From Gracilaria gracilis (taxonomy: Eukaryota; Rhodophyta; Florideophyceae; Gracilariales; Gracilariaceae), in contig JARGSG010000218.1 in the NCBI GenBank assembly GCA_030374805.1, positions 124,001-188,000 on the forward strand: a DNA stretch of 64,000 nucleotides. The letters run 5' to 3'. Below the pieces are notes generated by a model. That model was not told the DNA's origin, searched no databases, and was given only the letters and a program-made list of their open reading frames with translations. Below are positions 54,213-64,000 of this stretch, one piece after another; positions within the stretch are counted from its first letter, which is position 1, and every line of letters begins with the position of its first letter. A program made the position numbers and the translations under genes.

Positions 54213-55821
54213 TTGTATCGGAAGATTATGCGTTCGCCTTTTGCCAGCGCACCAAAAAAAAAAGCCCGAAGAGATGTAATTGCTCGCGTAGCCATTTTTG
54301 GCAGTCAGTCGTGGTCTCGCGTCTCCTTACTTAGTGGCTACGAGATTTGTGTGGAGAGTGCCGAACACTCACACTCAGGACTTTGTGGTGAGAGCGCTAC
54401 GCGTACCTGTAGCCATTGTTGTCTGCGAATTTTTTTCTGCGAATTGTTGTCTGCGAATTGTTGTCTGCGAATTGTTGTCAGTCTCAATGGCTCACCTTTG
54501 AAGCACAAGTGCAGATCACGTGCAATATAGCTGTTCGTACCTTCGCCACCAAAGTATGCTGGTTTCAATGACAAACGGTAAAAGTTAGAGTACTCAAGAT
54601 GCCGCAAGAGTCGACACGGAAGCACAACTTCACATGAACGAGTGCTAAGCCGAAAGGTTGCTTTATAGTTGGCACATGGGCAGAGCGTTACAATTGTAAT
54701 GAGGACGAAATGTTTGCGCTCTGTTTAGTAAATTATGCAACTGTGTGAGGGGCGACGGTGAAGCTAAAAATGGGCAACCAGACATACACTCACATTAACA
54801 CCGATTCCGACAAACTGGTTCATTAAATGGCATAGAGCACTCGATGCAGGCAGGCCGAACGGGTAAAGATTTGATCGACGATCCAATTTAGTGGGCTCTA
54901 CGCACACGTGGACTACCGAAGCTGGAATCATGGCGATCTGGCGGACGAAGAGGTCTGTCGGCGCTTCTAAACCAACCACCGCGCCTTGTCGCAAAAACTG
55001 TCGCTCCCAGCCAGCCTTCACTTTGCCGAGCACCGTATGCGCGCCGAATCACCCAGTATCTTATAGACTTAACGCAACACCACGCCAACGAAGCCTCCCT
55101 GACCCCCTCGGGCGCCCCCTCAGTTTGGATATTTAGTATTTCAAATATGAAATTTGAAACGCGAGCTCTTTTCTTGTCTTGTCTGTGCCAAATCGCTATC
55201 CAACAGGATGTACTGTAAGCTCTACGGTTACGAACGTCATTTCAGTGTGTACACGCTGACAGCGTATTTGCGATCGAGTATCTGCACAAGTGAGAGCGCG
55301 TCAAAGAAAGGTTTTAATGTAGCAAGCGTACTTACAGAGTGTATGCCACAATCTGCGCCATTACAGTTTGTGCCCGCCAAGACATTGTTGCCCTTCTCTA
55401 ATTAAAAGCTGCCTTGTATTGTTGCTGCCATTCCAGTGGTCTCTTCGGCCGTTGCTCCTACCAAGCGTAAGCCCACCAGCTCCATGGAGAACAAAGCCCG
55501 TGGCCGAGCCCATTTGCACTCCCGCACGTTGTTCGCTTCCCAACTTCTGCTCCGTCCTTCTCCCCACAGCATGCGAGACGCACTTCCAATCTCTCTCACT
55601 AAGCGCGAGCTCTTGCCAATCGCTTTGCGGGTCCACACCGTCATCTCCCAACAACAACGAACAAGATGCACGAACCCACCAAGCCGGAACCGGTAGCTCG
55701 GGACGCCTCCGTCGGGCACAGCGTGCAACCAACGCCGCAAGGCTCCGACGCCCGCCCTACGATAGCAATAACGGATCACTCACGTGGCGATGATGCGCTT
55801 GGCTTGCAACGCGTACGTTGC
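54213..55821. other. Spacer between the tandem units
   Basis: No gene supported. TTGTCTGCGAATTG is repeated about four times in tandem at 54419-54478. The segment 54293-54690 is a diverged continuation of the duplication. TTTCAAATATGAAATTTGAAA-like self-complementary DNA lies at about 55139-55160. Confidence 0.55.
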
Positions 55822-56097
55822 GCCATCTCCCACTCACAGTACGAGACGGACCAAAACTAATGCATATCCAATGAGTAGAAATATGTACGTACATATGGTT
55901 TTTGTACTAGATCGCAAGCTATCTAAATGAGCCGCCTCCTACAAATGCACGCTGGCGTGACTGGTACCGCCGGCAGCAGCTGGCAGCATCGGACAGTTCA
56001 ACACGGGGCATGGCGGGCTAGCTTCTTCAGCGCACACCCTACACTCGCGGCTTCCGCGAGTGCACGTCTTCCTTCCCGCAGCTCTACCTATTTTGTG

Positions 56098-58284
56098 CTA
56101 GTTCGTTTGGGTACGTTTTCTCCAGCCAATACCCAATTTGTGAAGATCGAACTCCTTGCTCTCAACACGATCTCCGTCAGCAAGCGGCCCAAGAACACAG
56201 TCGTCGCCAATAAGCTCCTTCATTGCGACGTACGCTACGTCATCAAATTGAGTCACAAACGTGTTGACTACCACGTGCGTAACCGTGACGATTATAGCTG
56301 CAATAACCAACCACCCATGAGGTATTCGATACGGCTTCAAGACAGCCATCAATTTCAAAGTCTTTTGCTGTTGTCGAATAGTGTATGGTGCTACATACAC
56401 CCAAGGCTCGCCACTGGAATTCAACACCAGGTCCAAATGACGAAGTTCTGCAACCACTGCGTTCTCAATAGCTTGCAGCGAATCATTCCAATCATGTCGG
56501 TGTTCGTAGTGCAAATCTCGAGTCTGATTTTGAGACCCAAGAAATTGAGATGTAGACCAGAGAGTTAAGTTTTGATTTAAATGCCTATATCCCAATCTCC
56601 GACGAAAAGCGTTTAACAGACCGTTGAAGAACTCGTTGCGGGATTGATCGTGCATCAAATCCGGGCGTATTGGGATGGTCCTCATATCTGTACCGTCAAC
56701 AGAACGAACGGTTGTCGAAAGTTCGACAGTAGAAAAGCTCCCATTTTGAGAGTAAATGTGGATGTAAGTTTCACCCGTACCGAAAAGAATAGCAAATCTG
56801 ATTATGTTTTTGTACGGAAGTGAGTTCCATTCGGAAGTTTTGTGCACGCATTTGAGAACGCTACCACGTTGAAATAGACCGCGAGTGGGAACAAAAAAGT
56901 CATCACAGTTTTGGAGGTGTGGATGAGCGCTTCGCGGGCGCGGGGTTCCGTTCACGAGAGCGATAACCGGATCAAAATTTTGACGAGATTGAAATTCAGA
57001 GCGTGCTTGAGTACCACCCAGAATAATTGCAAGCTCCGCGACATACAACAACAGCAGTGCACCAACGGGTACAAGTGCGGTTCTGAGGTGGACACGCGGT
57101 CCTCTCGCACACGTCTGATTGTGTTGTGTTTGTGGATAGGGTTCGCGTAGGGAGATCAAAGGAAAGAGATGTCGGAAGGCGCAAAGACGAGAAAAGATGA
57201 TATAAGTGGAATAGCCGCGGGTGTGAATTCCAGGGCGCGCGTAGATGAAACCGGCGAATACTTTGTGGAGTTGCGATACGATTATCAGAGCCAAAATACC
57301 GCCGATAAAGTCGTTTGCCAGCTCATTGACGGTAAAGGAATTGAAAACAGACAAGGCTGGAACGGAGAACGGAGGGGTGCGGCTGTTGTGCAGCGGCAGC
57401 GGTGGAGCGAGCGCGGGTGGGTGTGACACAGCACTGGAAATATTTGCGAGCGGAAGTGTAGAGATGAATCGAGTAGCCGAACGATTCGACAGCGGAATCA
57501 CTCCCGGAAAAGAGATCAGATTGGGTGACAGACACAGCGGTGGGAGTCTCGCGAAATTTGATTTTTCAAAGCTACCAATATAAGAAAATGTGCCACGCAA
57601 ATCGAACCGCACGGCAGCGCAAGTCTCTGCCGGCGCCGCACAGTCAGCGGCTGAGGAGCATTGTGCATACTGCAAAGGCGTGCACACGCAGGGGTAGTGC
57701 GACCGTTCACAAGTGGAGATGTTTCCCAATACTTTTATATATAGAGTTGGTGCAAGACAGCTGCGAGCTGCACGGCAGTCGGAATGAGAGAAACAGCGGT
57801 CTCCGGTGAGCCCCATGCCACGTGGTCGCGCAGTTCCGTCCAACGGCTCCTGCAGAATGGCAAATCGCACTCCCTCGTACCGCTTTGATGACAGGCAAAT
57901 CCCTGACAGCAGCCCAACCCGAGATTCCCAGCTGCAGAACTCGCCTTCGACACAGTCCGAGCTGGACTTACACGTGTACTTGGGTGCATCTGGAAGTATC
58001 GCGCAGACGCATTGGCGGTTCGACGGACAGTTGTCGCACAAGCGCGGCGGCTTACAGTCACGTGTTGCATTGCAGAAGTCATGTGTCAGACCTGTAATGT
58101 TCGAAGGCGGCGGCGTGGACCATGCTGGCCAAGGGGGGTGTAGCAATGACAGAATGGGCGTCAAGTCTTCGGTTGTGAGCGTCACTTTCTCCGCAACGGT
58201 ACATGGAACAAGCAGAAGCACCAGCAACACGCACAAACGCGTTCTTAGCGAGGGCATGCTGCGCAGTGCTGCAGTCGTCGCCAT
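56098..58284 (-). CDS. Cysteine-rich multi-pass membrane protein, copy 2
   Basis: 728 residues from the ATG at 58282-58284, one codon shorter than copy 1 and with the same domain plan. Signal peptide and first ~45 mature residues are identical to copy 1. Differences cluster in patches: DNCPSNRQCVCAIL against ENCPSNLQCSCEKF, CLAPTLYIKVLGN against CVAISVYGGSTLGN, SLPYKNIIRFAILF against SALLVNMIVFFIVF, and TSQFLGSQNQTRDLHYEH against AFQIPGSENQTQELVYQH. All cysteines at corresponding places are kept except within patches where spacing shifts slightly. The frame is intact, so both copies are probably expressed. Confidence 0.85.
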   Translation of the reverse strand: MATTAALRSMPSLRTRLCVLLVLLLVPCTVAEKVTLTTEDLTPILSLLHPPWPAWSTPPPSNITGLTHDFCNATRDCKPPRLCDNCPSNRQCVCAILPDAPKYTCKSSSDCVEGEFCSWESRVGLLSGICLSSKRYEGVRFAILQEPLDGTARPRGMGLTGDRCFSHSDCRAARSCLAPTLYIKVLGNISTCERSHYPCVCTPLQYAQCSSAADCAAPAETCAAVRFDLRGTFSYIGSFEKSNFARLPPLCLSPNLISFPGVIPLSNRSATRFISTLPLANISSAVSHPPALAPPLPLHNSRTPPFSVPALSVFNSFTVNELANDFIGGILALIIVSQLHKVFAGFIYARPGIHTRGYSTYIIFSRLCAFRHLFPLISLREPYPQTQHNQTCARGPRVHLRTALVPVGALLLLYVAELAIILGGTQARSEFQSRQNFDPVIALVNGTPRPRSAHPHLQNCDDFFVPTRGLFQRGSVLKCVHKTSEWNSLPYKNIIRFAILFGTGETYIHIYSQNGSFSTVELSTTVRSVDGTDMRTIPIRPDLMHDQSRNEFFNGLLNAFRRRLGYRHLNQNLTLWSTSQFLGSQNQTRDLHYEHRHDWNDSLQAIENAVVAELRHLDLVLNSSGEPWVYVAPYTIRQQQKTLKLMAVLKPYRIPHGWLVIAAIIVTVTHVVVNTFVTQFDDVAYVAMKELIGDDCVLGPLADGDRVESKEFDLHKLGIGWRKRTQTN

Positions 58285-58320
58285 GGCAGGAGCGCAACAT
58301 TCCCGTTGCAGGCCCACTCC

Positions 58321-58329
58321 ATATATATA
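58321..58329 (-). promoter_or_regulatory. TATA box of membrane-protein gene copy 2
   Basis: Same element and spacing as in copy 1. Confidence 0.7.
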
Positions 58330-59207
58330 CGCACCGCCTGCCGGGTTACTGATTATGATGACGCAAGTAAGGTTGTTCAGCCTAAACCACTCCTTCGTGA
58401 AGACCTTGCCGTCCAAAATGCCCAATAATCTCGAGTCAATGTTCCCGGCTGTATGCAACTATGTATCTATAACACCAATAAATGTTAGCAGCTCACAAAC
58501 ATGTCGCCATTACTGCACTTGAAACACCATCCACATGTGCCAACTAGAGCGTTAGCACAAATTACCATTTGTACATATGTAAGACGTCTTGTCCACCTTG
58601 CTCACTCCGTCGCCCGCACCGTGTCGATTATAGAAACGGCGTTTCACAGAAGGGCCTACTTGCGTGCAGCAAGAGCGTCCAACACTGAAGCATGGAAAGG
58701 TTAGCCCTCTTATCCACCAATTGTATATGCAGTCACCCAGGTCTGTTGAAGTACCTGACGCCGGTTGGCTGGAAGGGGATCACCATTTCGACGAAAGAGG
58801 TGGTCAGGAGTTGCAGAATTGGATAAGTGTAGCATGGAAGCACGTAGGATGGATGCGAGATGAAGGCGCGCTGCTGTGGTGGTAGTGGAGTAGCAACTAG
58901 CGCTCATATGCATTTTGAGCATTGCATACACGAAGATGATTCAATGCTATTTCAGTGTTGGTCGCTCGTAGATGCGACGGACTCAAGACCACTGGAATAA
59001 CTGATTTGGCGGTAGGGCGCGTGACTTTTGCATCTCGAAAACGGCCGCGAGGGCGCGTGCGGCGTCAGTGCTCGGTAAATGTTCCGCTTGTTGGCATTCT
59101 AATGGGCCGGGAAGGGGCAGTTTTGGCAAAGTAGGGTTCAATAGATTCAGATAATGGCGCTTATAATCGCATTCATACCAATTCCAACAAACTCTTCCGC
59201 CTGACTG

Positions 59208-59883
59208 ATTTTTGGCAGTCAGTCGTGGTCTCGCGTCTCCTTGCTTCGTGGCTACGATTAAATTGTGGCTTGTCCCTTGTGACAAGTCGCACCCCCCGCT
59301 ACGAGATTTGAAAATTCACACAAGACTTTGTGGCGAGAGGGCTATGCGTACTTGTTGTCTGCAGTTTAGGTGCAATATAGCCATTCGTACTTTCGCCACC
59401 AACTTCACATGAACGAGTGCTAAGCCGAAAGGTTGCTTTATTGTTGGCACATGTGCAGAGCTGCAGCGCTATGAGTTGAAGATCCAGGTTTGGAACGCAA
59501 TTCATTGCATTGCAATGATATTGCAATAAACCATTGCAATACAACATTGCATTTAGATGCGTATATTACAAAACTAATGCGAAAACAATTATAAATCATA
59601 CAACAATTGAAATTACCAAAATGTACAACCCTCTGATCTGCCGCACTCACCTCTAGATATGTTGTCTACAAAGTGCTGGAACGTCTCGAGATCCACACAC
59701 AGCCTTCCGAACCATCATGTGAAGTTGTACTACCGTGCCGATCTCAAGGCATCTTGATTGACCCTAGCGTTGCCATTTAAGCCAGCATACTTTGGTGGCG
59801 AAGGTACGATTGTACCGGGCTACACTTGTGCTTCATCCTACACTTACCCAATTCTGCAACTCCCGACCACCTCTCTCGCCGAA
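59208..59883. other. Spacer upstream of the third membrane-protein gene
   Basis: The first ~260 bp are a diverged continuation of duplication unit 2. TTGCAATG-type repeats lie at about 59507-59550. The frame of the downstream gene is open back to about 59758 but without an ATG. GGCGAAGGTACG at about 59795 could be a donor splice site, so an upstream exon is possible. Confidence 0.5.
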
Positions 59884-61581
59884 ATGGTGATCCCCTTCCA
59901 GCCAACCGGCGTCACGTACTTCAACAGCTTGTTCGACAGCACAATCTACAATGTCATCTTTGGCAGCGTTCTGGCCTTCCTGGTGCTTCTCGAGTTAGAA
60001 AACGTGACAGATGTGTTCATCTATCGCTCGCCTAACATCAACAAGCGCTCACTCGATAGGTACATTTTGTTTTCGAGGGTTTCCAGTATGAGGGGAATGT
60101 GGCAGACGATTTCGGGCTTGGAGTATCCGCCGAAGGAGATCAGTACGGAGAGACCGACGAAGCGTAGATCAGGGCTGTTGTCTGGCAGGTGGCTCAGTGG
60201 TGGCCATTGTAATCATGATGATGGAGAGCGTGGTGAACGTGCTTCATCGCATCGTGAGAGTTCGCTTTGGAATTCTCTGTTCCGGCCTACCCAGTCTCAG
60301 CCTGCAGCAACTCGCAGCCCTTCTTTCCACGAATCTTTGAATGGCACCGCAGACAGGGCTATAGACCCTGCAATACCAGCCAGTGCACCAGGACATGATC
60401 AATCAACCAGCATTGAGGACGAAGAGGGGCAGGACAGGCCAGCAAAATCACAGGAGCTACGTCGCATAGGAGTTCCCGTTCGCGACGGAGTACCGCGACC
60501 CCGAGTAAGACGCTATCGACTTATAGCCCCAATCATAATTCGTTTCACGGTACTCACATTGGAACTAGGCGCTATCTACTTCAGCTCAAATATCACAAAC
60601 GATGTGTATGCAGGTCGTTCCTTCAATGTACGTCTCACCGAAAGAGATACGCCGGGCAATATAAGTTCGGAACTGTGCAGAACGTTGATCGAAGATGCCA
60701 AGGGCATTGAGCAGAAAGGTTCAGTTTTGCTTTGTATGGGAAGGCGCGAGGAAAGAATTCCATCTTCCAAACGAGAAGGTACGAAAATGTACTTCCTCTT
60801 TTCGCCTTCTTTAAACAGAGTGGAATTTCGTGTACAGGATGAGTTTGTCGTGGTTACCTCTGTTTATGTGGAGGTCTTCCTGAACTTGATGAACGATGCT
60901 AATGTACAATTGGCACCGTTACGACCAGACTTGGATGTTGACGACAATTATTCAAAGAGAATCCTCTTCGATATTATGGATCGCGCGATGAACAAGCTGG
61001 GGGCTAATGTGACCATTAATCAGATTGAAGAAAGAGTTTCACAATATGGAATAATTACATATGAGTATCCTGGTTTCTTCAATGAATTTTCCCGCGACGA
61101 GATTGGTAACGCGTTGTTAAGTGAAATGCAAAAGCTTACATTGCACCTGAATGTGACGCAGCCAGGAGAAGAAGACGTTTTGTACGTCTTCAAACCAGAC
61201 AGGGGCTATTTCAGACACGAAAAGCCTCAGATCGCGGTGGTGGCCAAAACTCGATTGGCGCAAGGTTGGTTTATGATTGCTTGGACAAGCTTGCTACTCA
61301 CTCGACTAATTGCGCAGTTGTTCTTCACAACGTTTGACGAAGTGGCGTATCCGGCAGTGAAGAGAATTCATGGGGCCGATTTGGCAATCGGGCCCATGGC
61401 AAGGGTGGAGAAAAGAGAGTCGTTGCAGATTAGCAAGTTTTCGGATGGAACTGTGGGACACATTGGGTATAGAAAAGCAAATGACAGACAGGATCATGTG
61501 GAGAACTTTTATGGGTGCGAGATTGTTTTGGGACGAGCGGAGGGTGTAGCCAAGGGAGGTGAGGAGAGCGTTGGAGGTTAG
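59884..61581 (+). CDS. Membrane protein related to the tandem pair, without the cysteine-rich ectodomain
   Basis: 565 residues from the first in-frame ATG (59884). It shares with the tandem pair the first membrane segment plus IYRSPNINKRSLDRYILFSRV (pair: IYARPGIHTRGYSAYIIFSRL), the motif APLRPDL (pair: IPIRPDL) and the C-terminal block QGWFMIAWTSLLLTRLIAQLFFTTFDEVAYPAVK (here written in parts: QGWFMIAW..., FDEVAYPAVK). Between lies a Ser/Arg-rich cytosolic-type stretch (about 90-190) absent from the pair. No signal peptide and no cysteine-rich domain. These may have been lost or may sit in an upstream exon. It is encoded convergently with the pair. Confidence 0.75.
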   Translation: MVIPFQPTGVTYFNSLFDSTIYNVIFGSVLAFLVLLELENVTDVFIYRSPNINKRSLDRYILFSRVSSMRGMWQTISGLEYPPKEISTERPTKRRSGLLSGRWLSGGHCNHDDGERGERASSHRESSLWNSLFRPTQSQPAATRSPSFHESLNGTADRAIDPAIPASAPGHDQSTSIEDEEGQDRPAKSQELRRIGVPVRDGVPRPRVRRYRLIAPIIIRFTVLTLELGAIYFSSNITNDVYAGRSFNVRLTERDTPGNISSELCRTLIEDAKGIEQKGSVLLCMGRREERIPSSKREGTKMYFLFSPSLNRVEFRVQDEFVVVTSVYVEVFLNLMNDANVQLAPLRPDLDVDDNYSKRILFDIMDRAMNKLGANVTINQIEERVSQYGIITYEYPGFFNEFSRDEIGNALLSEMQKLTLHLNVTQPGEEDVLYVFKPDRGYFRHEKPQIAVVAKTRLAQGWFMIAWTSLLLTRLIAQLFFTTFDEVAYPAVKRIHGADLAIGPMARVEKRESLQISKFSDGTVGHIGYRKANDRQDHVENFYGCEIVLGRAEGVAKGGEESVGG

Positions 61582-64000
61582 GACTTTTAATGCGCAGCGA
61601 GAGTAAAAGAGATGTGTCGCAAGGGAGGGGGGCTTGGGAGAAGACACGTAGACCGCCTTGAAGAAAGAAGTTGTGCGAATGGCATGGGTGATGAGTAGGG
61701 GAGAGGATCATGTCGAGCTTGTTGTTACGTCCCCAGCTGACGAGAGAAAGGGCGTGTCGTGTGGTCGAATGTGAGTGGAATCTCTAGAAAAAATCATCAG
61801 AGCTTTGCGAAGCTCGCCTCTCAAAGGTAAACCATCGCAGAGCTCCATTGCAAAGAACGTCAGTAAATTAAGTAATAACAAGAAAACATTTGCTGTTCGC
61901 AAATGAAAGTAGAATGAAAAAGAACCAAGAATTGTTTCGATGAAGAGGCAAGCTGAATTAGCTTCAGATATTAACCGAATGTAAATGTATATAAACTGCT
62001 TTTCATTTGGAATATCGTCTCTTTGTTTGGTTTTCAAATAATACTTTTTCCAGGGCATGTATGTTCTCAGTTATAACAAAGATGAAATTACAGAAAACGT
62101 TAGTAACCCACACTGAAATATGGAAAAGTTTACTACCCGGTGTGAAGAAAAATGTATGAATGCCAATAATTTTTTCCAAGATGCAAAGAGGCTTGGTAGT
62201 TTATTCCAACATGTGCAACGTTTCGAATCACAACTGGGAAATAGGTTCTCGTCAACGATTAACCCTTGTCGGGTACCTGGAACTATGGGTGTCCATCCAC
62301 AAATTATTAGTAAAAATCCACATCGCTCCAGCAATGGTTACGAAAAGTTTTAGAAATCAAACTAAAATAGAAATTTGAGTTTGACCACGGTTCCAGGTCT
62401 GGGTCATGAAGCGCCTTGCAGAACCTCATAAAAAATATTGAAATTTTCTTCACATGAGAGACTCGGAACCGGTAGGCGCGCAGAGTTCCAGGTGTGCCCG
62501 ACAACGATTAACCCTTGTTAGGCGGACCCGTAATAGGTAAAAATTTGCTAAAAACAGCATTTTGAACGACGCCGTAACTAGGCACATAAATTGCAGAGAA
62601 GAATAAAACAAATTGCGTTAAATACGTCTCTTTCTCTCCTTTCGTTTGCCATACTTATACGAACATTTGACAAATAGATCATAAGATATGCTACGAAAAC
62701 CGAATGGCTCAAAACGAAGCAGAAAGCGCTGCAAAGACTGGAATTTCCGTCAATGTTTTGGAAGAGGCGCGTACTCAAGTTCAAATAGATTCTCTTCCAT
62801 TTGGAAGAGATCTCTTCCGGCTACATAATATGAAAATGGCTTTACATTTCTGTACATGTATATTGCCCAGCCAAGGCCATTTCGTTTTTTGAACTACTTT
62901 GTTTGGTACATTATCGCGACTAAAACGTTTAAAACTAACTAGAACAAATGGAATCTTCTTAACCATCAAAAAAAGACCTGCAAGGTAGATTAAACACTGG
63001 ATATTTGTCTTGTGTACTTTTATTGCGAGCAATCTACATGCGACGGTTTAAAAGGTACATTTTGCAGCCCATTGACATAATTACAACTAAAGACACACTT
63101 TGAGTAGCATATGTATCACAGAGCAGAATCAACAGCTGACAAAAGCGTCACACCATAAAGTAGTTTTTCTATCGAAACAAATATCGTTGTTTACGCTTTT
63201 ATTGAAAACTTAAAAGCACAACAGTACAGAAGTGCTGAAAAACGATTATTAAACTGTTCCGGTACTGGAAAACTGAAGAAGACTTTCTATAAAACGTATT
63301 TGGCACGAGAGCTGTACTGATAAGACAAATAAATATTCTCTCCAGCTAAGAACTTGCCATTGTTTTGTCCCCTATTTTTACGTGATACACAGCATGCAAA
63401 ACGTAGATGATTATCACGCTATCGACAGGTTTCTCACAGTTTTAGTTTACTACAACGCCGGCGTCGTTGAGCACTTTAATCTACAGGTGTGCTCGTCAGC
63501 AAGATTTTCGAAGACTCTAAAACTACCTTGCTGGAGAACATTGTATTTTTTTTAATAATTTTATGTAACATTGATACATGGAAGACGGGTATTCCGAGCG
63601 GAAGAGCTCTTCCGGGTATCTATTTCACAAAAATTGATACATGGAAGAGAATAGTTCCGGGGAGCTCCGGGAAAAGCCAATTAAAATGGTTTTCACTTTT
63701 CAAATGTGTGACAGGCAGCACCATTAACAACATTGCGTCACGCTATGAAATTGAAATTGACAACAAGTAGAAAATAAAATAACCTGACATGTAGTCTACG
63801 TGTAAGTAAGCGTGAAAATGTTTCGGTATGTACTTACAGTGTGTTCCAAAACAACATTATTGTGTTTTTCGAAACTCAATAATGCGTTATTAAGAAAAGT
63901 TTTATGCCATAAAATTGTCTGAGTTATGTCTAACTAAGCAAATAAGAATGGAATTTTGTTGAGCTTCTAGAGATACATGAAGTTATGGCACTAAACGCAT
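61582..64000. other. Noncoding AT-rich end of the window
   Basis: No gene supported. CAACGATTAACCCTTGT occurs at 62253-62269 and again at 62502-62518. TTGATACATGGAAGA occurs twice at about 63570 and 63635, with GCTCTTCCGG / GGAGCTCCGGGAAAAGCC inverted pieces related to the MITE ends at 41037. Confidence 0.5.

Larger units (their letters stand above)
55822..59207. repeat. Tandem duplication unit 2 (about 3.4 kb)
   Basis: Copy of 50832-54212. The ~0.9 kb upstream of the gene differs at only about two positions, while parts of the gene body differ heavily in short patches. Confidence 0.93.

Noticed and set aside
55361..55793. Overlapping frames of 120-140 codons on both strands between the tandem units
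   Set aside because: Three frames are open at once over the same GC-rich segment, no domain, and nothing comparable in the sister spacer.

Overview
The window looks like nuclear DNA of a plastid-bearing eukaryote. A red alga is the best guess (inference): the host genes are uninterrupted by visible introns, several have TATA boxes close to the ATG, two encode plastid-targeted one-helix chlorophyll-binding-like proteins, one encodes an animal-type transglutaminase, and the genes sit next to a large block of nested LTR retrotransposons.

1-31 kb is retrotransposon. A broken Ty3/gypsy element (minus strand, cut by the window edge) covers 1 to about 5.1 kb. From about 6.6 to 23.5 kb lie parts of two Ty1/copia elements on the minus strand, head to tail, sharing one LTR. 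Into the gag of one of them an 11.2-kb Ty3/gypsy element has inserted (8647-19851, plus strand). It has 541-bp LTRs, an integrase with a C-terminal chromodomain (a chromovirus), and a long decayed ORF on the opposite strand between pol and the 3' LTR. This element is studded with the octamer CCGNNCGG. Three copies of a ~300-bp miniature LTR element (TRIM) with 68-bp LTRs, a primer site matching the anticodon half of initiator tRNA-Met and a polypurine tract punctuate the copia fragments. A second Ty1/copia family lies at 24.7-31.1 kb (plus strand), also broken.

32-50 kb is the gene-bearing part: a small secreted cysteine-rich protein, the transglutaminase (-), a C2H2 zinc-finger protein (-), a secreted beta-propeller protein (-), a large secreted cysteine-repeat protein (+), and two one-helix proteins (+ and -), with long AT-rich spacers and one MITE-like inverted-repeat element. 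A promoter-like block upstream of the first one-helix gene is copied, without its gene, at 50.45-50.84 kb.

50.8-61.6 kb holds a three-member family of membrane proteins. Two are near-identical tandem copies (minus strand, units of about 3.4 kb) with a cysteine-rich ectodomain. The third is a diverged, convergently oriented relative lacking that ectodomain. Between the tandem copies noncoding DNA is almost unchanged, while differences are packed into short patches in the coding region. The last 2.4 kb has no gene I can support.
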